A stretch of DNA of 19,012 nt from Methylocystaceae bacterium (GTDB lineage Bacteria; Pseudomonadota; Alphaproteobacteria; Rhizobiales; Beijerinckiaceae): positions 1 through 19,012 of the forward strand of contig PLZT01000408.1 in the NCBI GenBank assembly GCA_003152255.1. Direction: 5' to 3'. Positions 1-8,930 of the stretch are shown piece after piece; positions within the stretch are counted from its first letter, which is position 1, and each line of letters begins with the position of its first letter. The notes below the pieces were generated by a model that searched no databases, was not told where the DNA came from, and worked only from the letters and a program-made list of their open reading frames with translations. The translations under genes and the position numbers were made by a program.

Positions 1-108
1 CGATGCGATGGCGTGAAGGATCAGTCCAAGCAACTAATCCATACACCAAATCAACATCTAACGCTACATCCGCCAGCCCAAAATCAAGCCCTCGGTGAAT
101 AAGACGGG

Positions 109-693
109 TTAATGTCCCATCATCTTGCCCATGCCGACGTCCATGACGGTCATCAAAGCTTGATCGGCGGCCTTTTTCTGGTCCTCGGTCAATACGGCGA
201 ACAGAGGCTCTAAGGCACCCTTCAGGCCACGCACGGAGTCGAGATGGTCGCTCATGTGATGTTCCATCATCGTCAGGTGTCCGAGCACGCCCTTGTGCAT
301 GGAGTGATCGGCGCCAGCCGCATCCATGGTCGCGCAGACCTTGGCGGTCTTTCCCGTCGTCGCGCGATAGGCGTCGGCGAACGTGTTCCACGCCGCCTGT
401 TGCTGATCGGTGAGTTTTAGCTCGGCCTTGAGGTAGGCGAGGCGGCCTTCGACATGCTCCGTCACGGCGCAAAGCATCTGCCGCATCATGCCGCCACCCA
501 TGCCTCCCGTACTGCCCATTCCACCCATGCCCTTCATGTCGTGGCCCATGGCACCATGGTCCATGCCGCCGTCCTGCGCGGGCGCGCTTTGTGGGGCCTG
601 AGCCAGAGCGACGCCGGCCGAGAAGATCAAGAGCGCAATCGCCGCAGCGAAGCGAGATAGGATTTTGCGTGAGGGTTCATTGTGCCGGTTCAT
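109..693 (-). CDS. Secreted Spy/CpxP-like LTxxQ-motif protein, Met/His-rich
   Basis: This is a 194-residue periplasmic protein of the Spy/CpxP (LTXXQ) type, a family of chaperone-like or metal-stress proteins. The start at 693 was chosen over an upstream in-frame start because an AGGGAG ribosome site lies 6 bases ahead and a normal signal peptide follows: basic N-terminus, hydrophobic stretch at about residues 14-30, and a likely cleavage after VALA (residue 31). Residues 42-72 are rich in Met, His and Gly (GMDHGAMGHDMKGMGGMG), which could bind copper or another soft metal; that is inference. Two LTxxQ-type motifs are visible, LTDQQ (94-98) and LTEDQ (168-172), in a predicted helical domain. 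More His/Met lies at 130-150 and at the C-terminus (GKMMGH). It is a single gene with no close operon partner. The fold family is fairly sure; the ligand is unknown. Confidence 0.8.
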   Translation of the reverse strand: MNRHNEPSRKILSRFAAAIALLIFSAGVALAQAPQSAPAQDGGMDHGAMGHDMKGMGGMGSTGGMGGGMMRQMLCAVTEHVEGRLAYLKAELKLTDQQQAAWNTFADAYRATTGKTAKVCATMDAAGADHSMHKGVLGHLTMMEHHMSDHLDSVRGLKGALEPLFAVLTEDQKKAADQALMTVMDVGMGKMMGH

Positions 694-778
694 ACGAATC
701 TCCCTTTGGCGCGTTCTGCTGCGCGTGAAATTTAGGCAGCTTTCCGCTTCGCAGCTGCGGAACGAAACCAACTACCCG

Positions 779-799
779 CCGCTCGGCTTCGCCGAGCGG
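779..799. repeat. Perfect inverted repeat upstream of the Spy-like gene
   Basis: CCGCTCGGC, loop TTC, GCCGAGCGG: a perfect 9-bp stem with a 3-base loop, about 85 bases upstream of the Spy-like gene. No T-run follows on either strand, so it is not a clear terminator. It could be an mRNA hairpin or a protein site. Confidence 0.5.
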
Positions 800-909
800 G
801 AGCAAACTACTAGAATATAGGCATCCGTCCGTGATTTTCTCCCATTTAACACACTCACAGCTCTGAGTGCCGCAGCGATGTGACTGACTAGGTCGCCCCA
901 ATAATGAGC

Positions 910-922
910 CATTGACACGTTA
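910..922 (+). repeat. Left terminal inverted repeat of the IS6-family element
   Basis: CATTGACACGTTA, exact reverse complement of 1694-1706. Confidence 0.7.
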
Positions 923-959
923 ACACGCTGAGCTCGCACAGCACCATTGAGTTCTCGAC

Positions 960-1667
960 TCAGGCCGCAGCAACCGTCGCGTCGCCCCAAACGTTGTGAG
1001 CCTCGGCCCGAAACTGCCGATGCGTTGATCGGCAAATCAGGTGTCGTTGAACATTGAAGGTGTTGTAGACGGCGGCGTGGAACGAAGCAAAGCGCTGAGC
1101 TGACTTGGGTGATTTGAAGCCCCCCATTTTGCGCTCACGTCGTCGAACGGGCTGATGAGAATTCTCTGCCCGGTTATTGGCGCGCAAGCCTTGCTCATGC
1201 TGACCTGAGAAACCAATGGTCCGCAGCGCTGCCCCGTAGGATCCGAGTTTGTCCGTGACAATGACAGCCGGGGCAAAGCCTTGCTTCTTGAACAATTTCC
1301 TCAGTAGTTCCAGCGCAGCAGCCTTGTCGCGCCTTCGCTGGATCAAGACATCGAGAACTTCACCTTCGCTATCGACGGCCCGCCACATATACATTCGTTG
1401 GCCGCCAATCGAGACCACCATCTCGTCCAGATGCCAATGATCGTGGGGCCTCGGTCGAACGCTGCGGAGATTCCTGGCGATCGCTGACCCGAATTTTAAA
1501 ACCCAGCGACGGATCGATTCATTGCTGACTTCCAGTCCTCTTTCGGCCAGCAAATCCTCGACGTCACGATAGCTCAAGGTGAACCGAAGATAGAGCCAGA
1601 CTGCATGCCGGATGATGTCAGGCGGGAAGCGATGACGGGCGTAGGAGATGGGTTTCATCGCCACCAT
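960..1667 (-). CDS. IS6-family DDE transposase
   Basis: This is a full-length 235-residue transposase of the IS6/IS26 family (usual length about 230-240). An N-terminal helix-turn-helix-like region (about residues 10-60, LSYRDVEDLLAERGLEVSNE) is followed by the DDE catalytic core. The first Asp is in WHLDEMVV (about residue 80), the second in VIVTDKLGSYGAA (about 139), and the Glu in NNRAENSHQ (about 168), followed by the family's RRRERKM motif. It starts at ATG 1667; a second ATG lies three codons later. No frameshift or stop is seen, so it may still be active. A degraded relative lies at 14028-14316. Confidence 0.92.
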   Translation of the reverse strand: MVAMKPISYARHRFPPDIIRHAVWLYLRFTLSYRDVEDLLAERGLEVSNESIRRWVLKFGSAIARNLRSVRPRPHDHWHLDEMVVSIGGQRMYMWRAVDSEGEVLDVLIQRRRDKAAALELLRKLFKKQGFAPAVIVTDKLGSYGAALRTIGFSGQHEQGLRANNRAENSHQPVRRRERKMGGFKSPKSAQRFASFHAAVYNTFNVQRHLICRSTHRQFRAEAHNVWGDATVAAA

Positions 1668-1693
1668 AACCCATTCGTCCGAATTTCGCCCGC

Positions 1694-1706
1694 TAACGTG
1701 TCAATG
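1694..1706 (-). repeat. Right terminal inverted repeat of the IS6-family element
   Basis: Reverse complement of CATTGACACGTTA at 910-922, just upstream of the transposase start. Confidence 0.7.
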
Positions 1707-1715
1707 CCCGGCGCG

Positions 1716-2096
1716 CTATTTTGTCAGCCATCGCGTAATGCGCGGCCACTCCTCGCTTAGCGTGCTTTTGCCCATGAAGAGCGCGAAATGCCCGCAAGGA
1801 GCCAGCACCGTCACTATGTCGTTCTCGCGGGTGGCTACGAGAGACGCTGCCGCGAAGACCTGGGCCGGCGGCGCGATCACGTCGCCGGCGCCCGCGAGCA
1901 GGAACAACGGACAATGAAGATTGCGCAGATCGATCCTGCGCCCAAGCGCCGGAAAGGTTCCGACCGCGAGCCGATTTTCGTGATAGAGTTGCGAACCAAT
2001 CCTTTTACGGTTGGCCCGAGGATTCTGGAGTGCCCAAGTGGTCATCGCGCGCATGGTTCCGAAGAGAGTGCTGGGCGAAACACTCCTACAGTCTTG
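1716..2096 (-). pseudogene. C-terminal remnant of a PHA-synthase-like alpha/beta hydrolase
   Basis: This is an open frame of about 125 codons with no convincing start; the longest ATG-started part is 112 residues (from 2054). The sequence resembles the C-terminal third of PhaC-like alpha/beta hydrolases. It contains a strand and acid region (CPLFLLAGAGDVIAPPAQVFAA) carrying the probable catalytic Asp, then the His motif APCGHFALFMG, and ends in a typical WPRITRWL helix. The nucleophile-elbow half is absent, because an in-frame TGA lies at 2097-2099. The stop codon is 10 bases beyond the IS6 right repeat. I read it as a dead fragment. Full-length relatives often sit in stress or polymer-granule gene clusters, which fits the neighbours, but that link is inference. 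Confidence 0.65.
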
Positions 2097-2150
2097 TCAA
2101 CGATGCCAATGCCAAATCGGCGCAGTTGTTGAGTCTCGCATCACAGGTGC

Positions 2151-2744
2151 CTATTCCGTTTCGAGCACATCGACGATTTCGCTTAGCTCATTCGCCAACT
2201 GCCCCGGCAGGAGCCTGCAAAACGCACCCGCCAGTTCACGATAATACGAAAGGGTATTTTCCTTCGAATTTTTAAAGCGCTTCCACACCATCTCGCCGAT
2301 CTCGGGCTTACGAAGATCACGGAGAATTGAGCGGGCGTTATGGATTTTGTCGCACAGGGACACCAAAAGGGCCTCCTGATCAGCAGTATTAAGATGTTCG
2401 ATGTAGCGCGCCCTGCGGATGTACCAATCTTCCTTCGCATGGCCGGCTGCGGTATTGACGACGCTGTCGGAACATGAACGAACGATGTCCGCGACCCGGT
2501 CCCCAAAACGGTTACGGATGTCAGAGAGGCGTGGTTCTCCACCTTGATCCTCGACAGCATCATGCAGCAAAGCTGCGATGGCCGTGTCTTCGGAACCACC
2601 GTATTCGAGGACCGTCGCAGCGACTGCGAGGAGGTGCGCAATGTATGGAATCGATGTTACTTTGCGCACCTGACCACCATGAACGTGAGTGGCGTAAAGC
2701 AAGGCGCGGTCGAATCGATCCGTCAGTTTGGTTACATCTGGCAT
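2151..2744 (-). CDS. HD-domain (p)ppGpp hydrolase-like protein (RelA/SpoT N-terminal type)
   Basis: This 197-residue single-domain protein resembles the hydrolase half of SpoT and small alarmone hydrolases (HD_4 family). Visible signatures are HGGQVRK (22-28), PYIAHLL with the metal-binding His37, the HD pair and following ED in LLHDAVED (59-66), and CDKIHNAR (131-138), which supplies the last metal-binding Asp132. No synthetase, TGS or ACT domain follows, so it would only hydrolyse a nucleotide such as (p)ppGpp or a related compound; the real substrate cannot be read from sequence. The start at 2744 is preceded by a GAGG about 9 bases ahead. It begins 28 bases after the stop of a nuclease-like fragment, as if once co-transcribed with it. 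Confidence 0.82.
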   Translation of the reverse strand: MPDVTKLTDRFDRALLYATHVHGGQVRKVTSIPYIAHLLAVAATVLEYGGSEDTAIAALLHDAVEDQGGEPRLSDIRNRFGDRVADIVRSCSDSVVNTAAGHAKEDWYIRRARYIEHLNTADQEALLVSLCDKIHNARSILRDLRKPEIGEMVWKRFKNSKENTLSYYRELAGAFCRLLPGQLANELSEIVDVLETE

Positions 2745-2772
2745 CTCATGATCCTCATGCCCAAGCGGTGAG

Positions 2773-3054
2773 TTAAACAGCCATTATCGTTCCCGGCGTC
2801 ATCAGTACCAAGAAAGCATGCGGTGCGCCCGTGTGCCGCCGGTAGGCGTCGAGTTGCCCGCGATAAGAATTCAACCGTTCTTTGTCGAGTTCGACGTCGC
2901 TCTTCCAATCAACGATGACTTCGATGCGGCCGTCGGCACCCTTGGCCGAGGTCGTCATTCCGAGAAACCTCTTCGCCGACATCCTGCGGCTGATCGCCGA
3001 GTCGCGGCCGCCGCCCGTTACATCCACCGAGTAAGGCGTCTGATGTTCGCGTGT
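2773..3054 (-). pseudogene. C-terminal fragment of a RecB/AddA-type PD-(D/E)XK nuclease
   Basis: The frame is open from an upstream TGA (3055-3057) to the TAA at 2773. The last 50 or so residues carry a RecB-like nuclease signature: DGRIEVIVDWKSDV (the D and K of the D-x-K catalytic pair in DWKSD), then YRGQLDAYRRHTGAP with the conserved Q-x-x-x-Y, then a strand AFLVLMTPGTIMAV. This matches the C-terminus of UvrD/AddA-type ATP-dependent exonucleases. No helicase domain is present, and only a GTG at 3027 could start an 84-residue product. It is most likely the tail of a deleted gene. A small free-standing nuclease is possible but unlikely, because the N-terminal part of the nuclease fold is missing. 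Confidence 0.6.
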
Positions 3055-3316
3055 TCATCCAAATCCAAGGGAGAAGTGCGTTCCTGTGACAGGAAAATTT
3101 GAATTTTCAGCGCTCTGCGCGCCGCCCTCATAGCCTTGGGAGCGCAAGAGACTCTGTGTTGAGGGTTCGGCTTTGCCAAAATCCGTCAAAAGCGGCAAAC
3201 TCAGCCTCAAGAGAGCTGCTATCTGACGGATGTCGGATTAAACCGGATCAGACTCTGGATTCATTGATTTGTCGCGCAGTCTGGCAGCGAACCGATTCCA
3301 CTTCGCCGGATACGCT
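3028..3316. other. Non-coding stretch between nuclease remnant and BON gene
   Basis: No credible gene is seen apart from the upstream tail of the nuclease frame. A short AT-rich palindrome GAAAATTTGAATTTTC lies at 3093-3108. Nothing else is recognised. Confidence 0.4.
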
Positions 3317-3964
3317 TTAGGCGACATGCAGTCGATTGTCGACCATATATACGCCGGGCGTAGCCCAGGCCGCATTCTCAGCCGCGTATCGCTCGGCCCA
3401 GGCTTTTACACTGCCATCCAGCGTAACCTTGTTGCCCGCGACGGCAACATGAATGTTGTTAGCCTCGATCTGAGCCCTGCGTTTGAGAGAATTCTCAATG
3501 CGATTCTTGATATCAGAGACTTGCGCGCGCGGCTGAATGGTGAGCAGATTGCAGATGCCGTTGACGCCGTGCAGCCTGCGGACAGCATATTCCGCCGCAT
3601 GCTTTTGATAATACCACTCCACTTGACCTGATAACGTGACCCGGCCGTTCTCGACCTTAACTTGAACGTTGTTCTCGGGAATCATCGTATCCCAGCTGAT
3701 AATTTTGAGCGCACGCTGCGCGATTTCATCATCCGATGTCTTCTTGTCGCCCGGATGCCGCACCTCGAGTTCCTCGGCAATGCCGTGAAGGCCTCTGACA
3801 TCCCGAGCGACCTCCTCTGCTTTCACCTTCTCCAGGTAGCTGTTGACGTAGCCCATCAGAGTCACCACGCCGTTTTTGACCGCAACCCCGATGTTTGCAG
3901 CATCGAGGCTTGGCTCGAAGTCCAGTTCATCGATAACGTCTTGACGCAGACTCATGTCACTCAT
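3317..3964 (-). CDS. Protein with three BON domains
   Basis: This 215-residue protein consists of three tandem BON domains, at about residues 5-70, 77-146 and 150-215. Each has the helix plus beta pattern ending in a V-x-V-x-x-G-x-V-T-L-x-G-x-V strand pair (VKNGVVTLMGYV, VENGRVTLSGQV, VAGNKVTLDGSV). BON domains occur in OsmY-like proteins and are thought to bind phospholipid surfaces; OsmY itself is osmotically induced. No signal peptide is visible, so this copy appears cytoplasmic, which is common for alphaproteobacterial multi-BON proteins. The start at 3964 is supported by GGAGG placed 6 bases ahead. An inverted repeat lies about 45-65 bases upstream. It is probably a stress or envelope-homeostasis protein; exact role unknown. 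Confidence 0.88.
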   Translation of the reverse strand: MSDMSLRQDVIDELDFEPSLDAANIGVAVKNGVVTLMGYVNSYLEKVKAEEVARDVRGLHGIAEELEVRHPGDKKTSDDEIAQRALKIISWDTMIPENNVQVKVENGRVTLSGQVEWYYQKHAAEYAVRRLHGVNGICNLLTIQPRAQVSDIKNRIENSLKRRAQIEANNIHVAVAGNKVTLDGSVKAWAERYAAENAAWATPGVYMVDNRLHVA

Positions 3965-4009
3965 GATGAACCTCCATGGTTACCTCCCCGGCTCGCGAAT
4001 GACTGGGGC

Positions 4010-4029
4010 GATTGACATTCCGGTCAATC
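4010..4029. promoter_or_regulatory. Inverted repeat upstream of the BON-domain gene
   Basis: GATTGAC, six-base spacer, GTCAATC. It lies 46-65 bases before the BON gene start and is a possible operator or part of the promoter. No matching regulator is identified. Confidence 0.35.
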
Positions 4030-4124
4030 TTTCTCGGGTGTGTCGTTGCGAACTCAGTGACCGCCGCTCTCGTCCATTAGCGCGTGTTGGACGGCGGTTC
4101 TGCATGTGATCGTTACAGCTTGGT

Positions 4125-4319
4125 TTACTTTTCGGTTTTTGCGATTTGATAGCCGGCAGCGCGAAGTGCGGCCACGACGGCCAGCGCTAAATCAACGCTG
4201 CCTCCTTCCTTGCTCTTATGATGAGCGTCTTTCACGCCGGGGGTAAGGCTTGGGTCTGTGAAATTCGCCTTGTGAATTGCTTCGGCGATAAGAACCAACA
4301 CGTGCATGTCTTCAGACAT
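4125..4319 (-). CDS. Small hypothetical protein, 64 residues
   Basis: I do not recognise this family. The start at 4319 (MSEDMHVLVLIAEAIHK) is preferred over longer frames because GGAGAG lies 5 bases ahead. The protein is soluble, with two likely amphipathic helices (residues 3-17 and 42-56) around a polar middle (PGVKDAHHKSKEGGS). There is no signal peptide or membrane segment. It lies between the BON-domain gene and a plasmid-type remnant, on the same strand as most of this cluster, and may be one of its small stress-associated proteins. The reading frame and ribosome site are good; function is unknown. Confidence 0.65.
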   Translation of the reverse strand: MSEDMHVLVLIAEAIHKANFTDPSLTPGVKDAHHKSKEGGSVDLALAVVAALRAAGYQIAKTEK

Positions 4320-4527
4320 AATTTCTCTCCGTTTTTTAAGTATAACACATTCAATGTAAGGCGCGCGCCAAAGCGCAACAAGCTCCCAAGACGGCTGCTT
4401 CAGACGGCGGCGAGCAGTAAGTCGGCATTCTCCACGGGCTGCGGAATTAGCCATATGTACGGTCTTGCATATACATAATTAAACGGGATCAATCGATTAG
4501 CGGCATCTTAGGAGACCAGTTATGCAC

Positions 4528-4899
4528 GGCCTTGGGTGAGTGGCTTCGGTGACGCGCTGCGCGATGTCGGCTGGTATGACCGGATGTAGAACCGCTCGGC
4601 GCAGCGCAACGTGCAAGGCGCGTTTTCGATCACCGGGCCGGTCGGGTCATAGCGGCAGCGCAAGGCGATCTATGAGGAGCTGCACCCGGAAACGCGGCAC
4701 GGCGGGGATAGGAAATCGGATCAAGTCGCAAATTCTGCGATTCGATTCACCGCCAGCACTTCGGAGGCGACGGGGAAGAGCGAGAGAACTGTTCAAATCG
4801 CCGCCGCTCGCGGCGAGGCCCTTGGCGACGATCTCGCCGCCGTCACGGGAACTTCACTCGATAAGGGCGTGGAGCTTGACGGGCTGCTAAGATCGGCCG
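4528..4899 (+). pseudogene. Remnant of a ParB-like (ParB N-terminal domain family) protein
   Basis: One reading frame shows protein-like sequence interrupted by two in-frame TAG codons (4587-4589 and 4650-4652). After the second stop it reads RQRKAIYEELHPETRHGG, then DRKSDQVANSAIRFTA, then SERTVQIAAARGEALGDDL and GTSLDKGVELDGL. This pattern (HPET-x-HGGDRKSDQ, then S-E-R-T/S-V-Q, then LDKGVELD) is typical of the C-terminal part of ParB-like nuclease-domain proteins on rhizobial plasmids and phages. The ParB nuclease motif itself is missing, and the stretch before the second TAG is not recognised. No usable start remains. It is a dead fragment and a sign of past plasmid or phage DNA here. Confidence 0.6.
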
Positions 4900-4958
4900 C
4901 AGCTACAACATGTCCGGGTCGACGATTTCGAGGCTTCGCCAAGATTGAAATCAGGCGT

Positions 4959-5114
4959 TCACGAACGCGAGCGATCACGCCACCGCTTCAATACCCACCC
5001 CACAAGCAAAAGCACCGCTAAGACGATCCCGGCGGTAAAAAATGGCGACAAGCCTGCGAAGTAAGGCACGGCCACGATCTGATCGAGAAGATTCCACCAA
5101 GGGGCGTTCGTCAT
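4959..5114 (-). CDS. Small single-pass membrane protein, 51 residues
   Basis: The start at 5114 (MTNAPWWNLLDQ) is preferred over 5141, with an AGG-containing site about 7 bases ahead. A polar or aromatic N-terminal part of about 25 residues is followed by one clear membrane segment (FFTAGIVLAVLLLVGWVL) and a short basic tail (KRWRDRSRS), which predicts an N-out, C-in orientation. No family is recognised. It overlaps no other good gene and lies between the ParB-like remnant and two further small orphan genes. Existence is moderately likely; function is unknown. Confidence 0.5.
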   Translation of the reverse strand: MTNAPWWNLLDQIVAVPYFAGLSPFFTAGIVLAVLLLVGWVLKRWRDRSRS

Positions 5115-5220
5115 CAGTCGGCCTCGTTCGATTGGACGCAATAATAGAGTTTAGATAGCACGACACGCGGCGATGACCTAAGCGAGGTTGCCGATCACGT
5201 CGGCGGAGCGGTTCGCGCCT

Positions 5221-5418
5221 TTAGGTCCGGTCGGCATGGGGTTCCTCTTGGTGTTTTTTTGCCAATTCTTGTGCGTGGTAATGATTATGCGGTTCAGCTG
5301 CGATTAGCGTGGGGAAAGGAACCGCCGAAACAGTTCCATCAAGAGAGATCATGACCGCTAAGAATGGGAACCCCGCCTTTGGGGGGACGTAAACGGCGAA
5401 TGTCACCTGTGTGTCCAT
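5221..5418 (-). CDS. Small hypothetical protein, 65 residues
   Basis: The start at 5418 (MDTQVTFAVYVPPK) has AGGGGA about 6 bases ahead, clearly better than the longer in-frame start at 5499. The N-terminal 40 residues alternate hydrophobic and polar as in a small beta fold (VTFAVYVPP, FLAVMISLDGTVSAVPF). The tail is His-rich and charged (EPHNHYHAQELAKKHQEEPHADRT). No signal peptide or membrane helix is seen. I do not recognise the family. The His-rich tail could bind metal, which is speculation. It is on the same strand and of similar size to its neighbours. Confidence 0.6.
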   Translation of the reverse strand: MDTQVTFAVYVPPKAGFPFLAVMISLDGTVSAVPFPTLIAAEPHNHYHAQELAKKHQEEPHADRT

Positions 5419-5595
5419 TGCAATTCCCCTCTGCTTGGCGTCAAGCCTACCAGGGAGATTGCCCCGGCGCGAGCTCCCGTCAAGGTGGCCAGATTTCAAA
5501 CCGAGACGCCGCCGCTAATCGTCATTCTCGGCATTCAAATCCTCTAGCGGGATAGATGCGGCCGCGGCGACGCGCCGGCTTCAAGACGCTGCGGA

Positions 5596-5819
5596 TCATG
5601 GCGCATCCGGTAAGCCGTTCAAAGGCCTCCACGCCGCAACAAAACAATCCAGCGGTTCTTCCGTCCGCGCATTCCACCATTCGTCATCGTGGAAGATGAC
5701 GGCGAATGGCAGCACGTAGAAGCCGCGACCGTCTTGCGCGCGGACTTGGACTAACCTTCGGCAGGCGCGTCGGTATCGATCCAGTCGGACTCGGTGATCG
5801 AGGGTTGGTCGTCTGTCAT
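5596..5819 (-). pseudogene. Small hypothetical gene with a probable frameshift
   Basis: The best start is the ATG at 5819, with GAAGG nine bases ahead. It reads MTDDQPSITESDWIDTDAPA, then E-G, and hits a TAG after 22 codons, around 5751-5753. Shifting frame at that point continues with LVQVRAQDGRGFYVLPFAVI, then FHDDEWWNARTEEPLDCFVA, to a stop at 5596. Both halves look like real protein, whereas the alternative TTG start at 5826, which reads the second frame throughout (76 residues), gives an unnatural Arg-rich N-terminus. I infer a single-base loss near 5753, in the gene or in the assembly. The family is not recognised. Confidence 0.45.
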
Positions 5820-5829
5820 TTTTCAAGAC

Positions 5830-6217
5830 CTTCCGTTCCCTGTGACGCTTTCCGCAGCCTGACAGATCGGTGAATTAGGCTGAGCAGAAATCAGGTGCAA
5901 ATGTTTGTTGTTGGCGCACAGCGAAGATGCTGCTCTGGAGACGCTGGGCCGCTGTGAGTGAATGACGGGACCAAGGCGGTCGCCGCCGTTCGTCGCCGGT
6001 TGACCCAAAGTAGGCCCCCGACGCAGTAACGGCCACCTCGCTTGAGATTGGATGCCCGCAGTCGCCGAAGCGCTGGCGGATCACGACAATCCGGTGCCTG
6101 TTGCCGGCATAGGCCCGCCTGGATCGAGCGCCCGATTGCTCCACCCGCCGCGCAAGCAGCCCTGCGGATAAAAGCGCTTGCTCCGCGGGATCGCGCCAAT
6201 GACGACAAGAGCGGCCT
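5830..6217. other. Stretch of about 390 bases without a credible gene
   Basis: Several overlapping open frames exist on both strands, but they are Arg/Ala/Ser-rich, lack ribosome sites and show no recognisable motif. No RNA gene or repeat was identified. Confidence 0.4.
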
Positions 6218-6487
6218 TCAGTGCAGCGTGAATTCGGCGTCCACCACTGAAATTTCCGCTGGGCGAATGAGCCTTGCATGCGCCACCAACACCGAGTGAA
6301 GCTTGCCTTCGAGGCTCTGTGTCCAGAAGTCGAGAAATTTATGCAGTTCCGGGAAATGTGGATGCAGATCGTATTCCTGCCAGACATAGGATTGAACAAT
6401 CGCAGGGTAGTCGGGAAGACGGTAGAGGATATTCGCTGTCGTCAACCCGTAGCCCTCGACCATTCGACGGAAATCGCGCGACACCAT
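6218..6487 (-). CDS. usg: Usg-family protein
   Basis: This 89-residue protein matches the alphaproteobacterial Usg family, a small conserved group named from a gene found upstream of tryptophan-biosynthesis genes; its biochemical role is not established. Family features are the opening VSRDFRRMVEGYGLTTANI, then LYRLPDYP and QSYVWQEYDLHPHFPELHKF, then LHSVLVAHARLIRPAEI, and a VVDAEFTLH end. The start at 6487 has GGAG about 6 bases ahead, and the length is that of the family. Here it is not near trp genes but between small stress-type genes and groESL, which are transcribed away from it, so the 390-base gap to groES is divergent. It is intact. Confidence 0.9.
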   Translation of the reverse strand: MVSRDFRRMVEGYGLTTANILYRLPDYPAIVQSYVWQEYDLHPHFPELHKFLDFWTQSLEGKLHSVLVAHARLIRPAEISVVDAEFTLH

Positions 6488-6731
6488 CGGACTCTCCTTC
6501 GCTGTCGGAAATAATGGAGCGACCGCATATATCACGCAAGCCTTATGCCAATACCCTTTTTAAAAACAGGATATTATCAGCAACACCCAACGAGTGCTGA
6601 TTTGTTTGGGCGACCTTTTTGACTGGGAAGGACCACCGCGCTCCTCCCTAGCCGGGATCGGCCTTCCGGCCTCAATTTCCGCGCCGACTTCGCTCAGTCC
6701 ATCCGCGCCGCCGGGATTTGGCGGCTGACGT

Positions 6732-6760
6732 CTTGTAAACGCTCAACGGCGGTCCTACCT
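6732..6760 (+). promoter_or_regulatory. RpoH (sigma-32)-like promoter of groESL
   Basis: CTTG at 6732-6735 and CCTACCT at 6754-6760, separated by 18 bases. This fits the alphaproteobacterial heat-shock promoter pattern (CTTG, then C-Y-T-A-T-N-T). The start site would fall just before or in the CIRCE operator. Confidence 0.55.
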
Positions 6761-6773
6761 CCGGAAAAGGTTT

Positions 6774-6800
6774 TTGGCACTCGATGCGAGGGAGTGCCAG
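6774..6800 (+). promoter_or_regulatory. CIRCE operator (HrcA-binding site)
   Basis: TTGGCACTC, nine-base spacer, GAGTGCCAG: the standard 9-9-9 CIRCE layout, with G/C in place of the A/T nearest the core half-site. It lies 79 bases ahead of groES. HrcA repression of groESL is the known role of this element; the hrcA gene is not in the window. Confidence 0.88.
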
Positions 6801-6878
6801 ACTCCTTTCTGCTCATTGCTTTGGCGGACGACGCTTCTCATTGACGTTGGTCCGCTCACAATTAAGGAAGAAAACAGC

Positions 6879-8865
<1,987 letters not shown>

Positions 8866-8898
8866 GAATACAGAAATATAGCGAATGCGACGACATAC

Positions 8899-8930
8899 GG
8901 TCCTGGGGGTTTCCCCAGGACCTTTCAGTT
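8899..8930 (+). terminator. Rho-independent terminator after groEL
   Basis: GGTCCTGGGG, loop GTTT, CCCCAGGACC: a perfect 10-bp GC-rich stem followed by TTTCAGTTT. It lies 33 bases after the groEL stop and ends the groESL unit. Confidence 0.85.

Larger units (their letters stand above)
908..1708 (-). mobile_element. IS6-family insertion sequence, about 0.8 kb
   Basis: The element consists of one transposase gene flanked by short inverted repeats. A 13-base sequence, CATTGACACGTTA, lies at 910-922 and its exact reverse complement at 1694-1706; the repeat extends one or two bases outward with a mismatch. The left end also holds a second related motif (GTTAACACGCTGAG, 919-932), so the exact left boundary is uncertain by about 10 bases. 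I found no 8-bp target duplication in the flanks, which suggests a rearrangement after insertion or recombination between copies. The right end abuts the remains of an alpha/beta hydrolase gene. Confidence 0.75.

Noticed and set aside
779..799. Hairpin as a terminator
   Set aside because: Strong stem but no T-run on either side and no gene ending there.
3269..3631. 120-residue plus-strand open frame with regular hydrophobic pattern
   Set aside because: Antisense to the third BON domain, whose repeats clearly code on the minus strand.
5875..6399. 174-residue minus-strand open frame
   Set aside because: Overlaps usg in another frame, is low in recognisable motifs and lacks a ribosome site.
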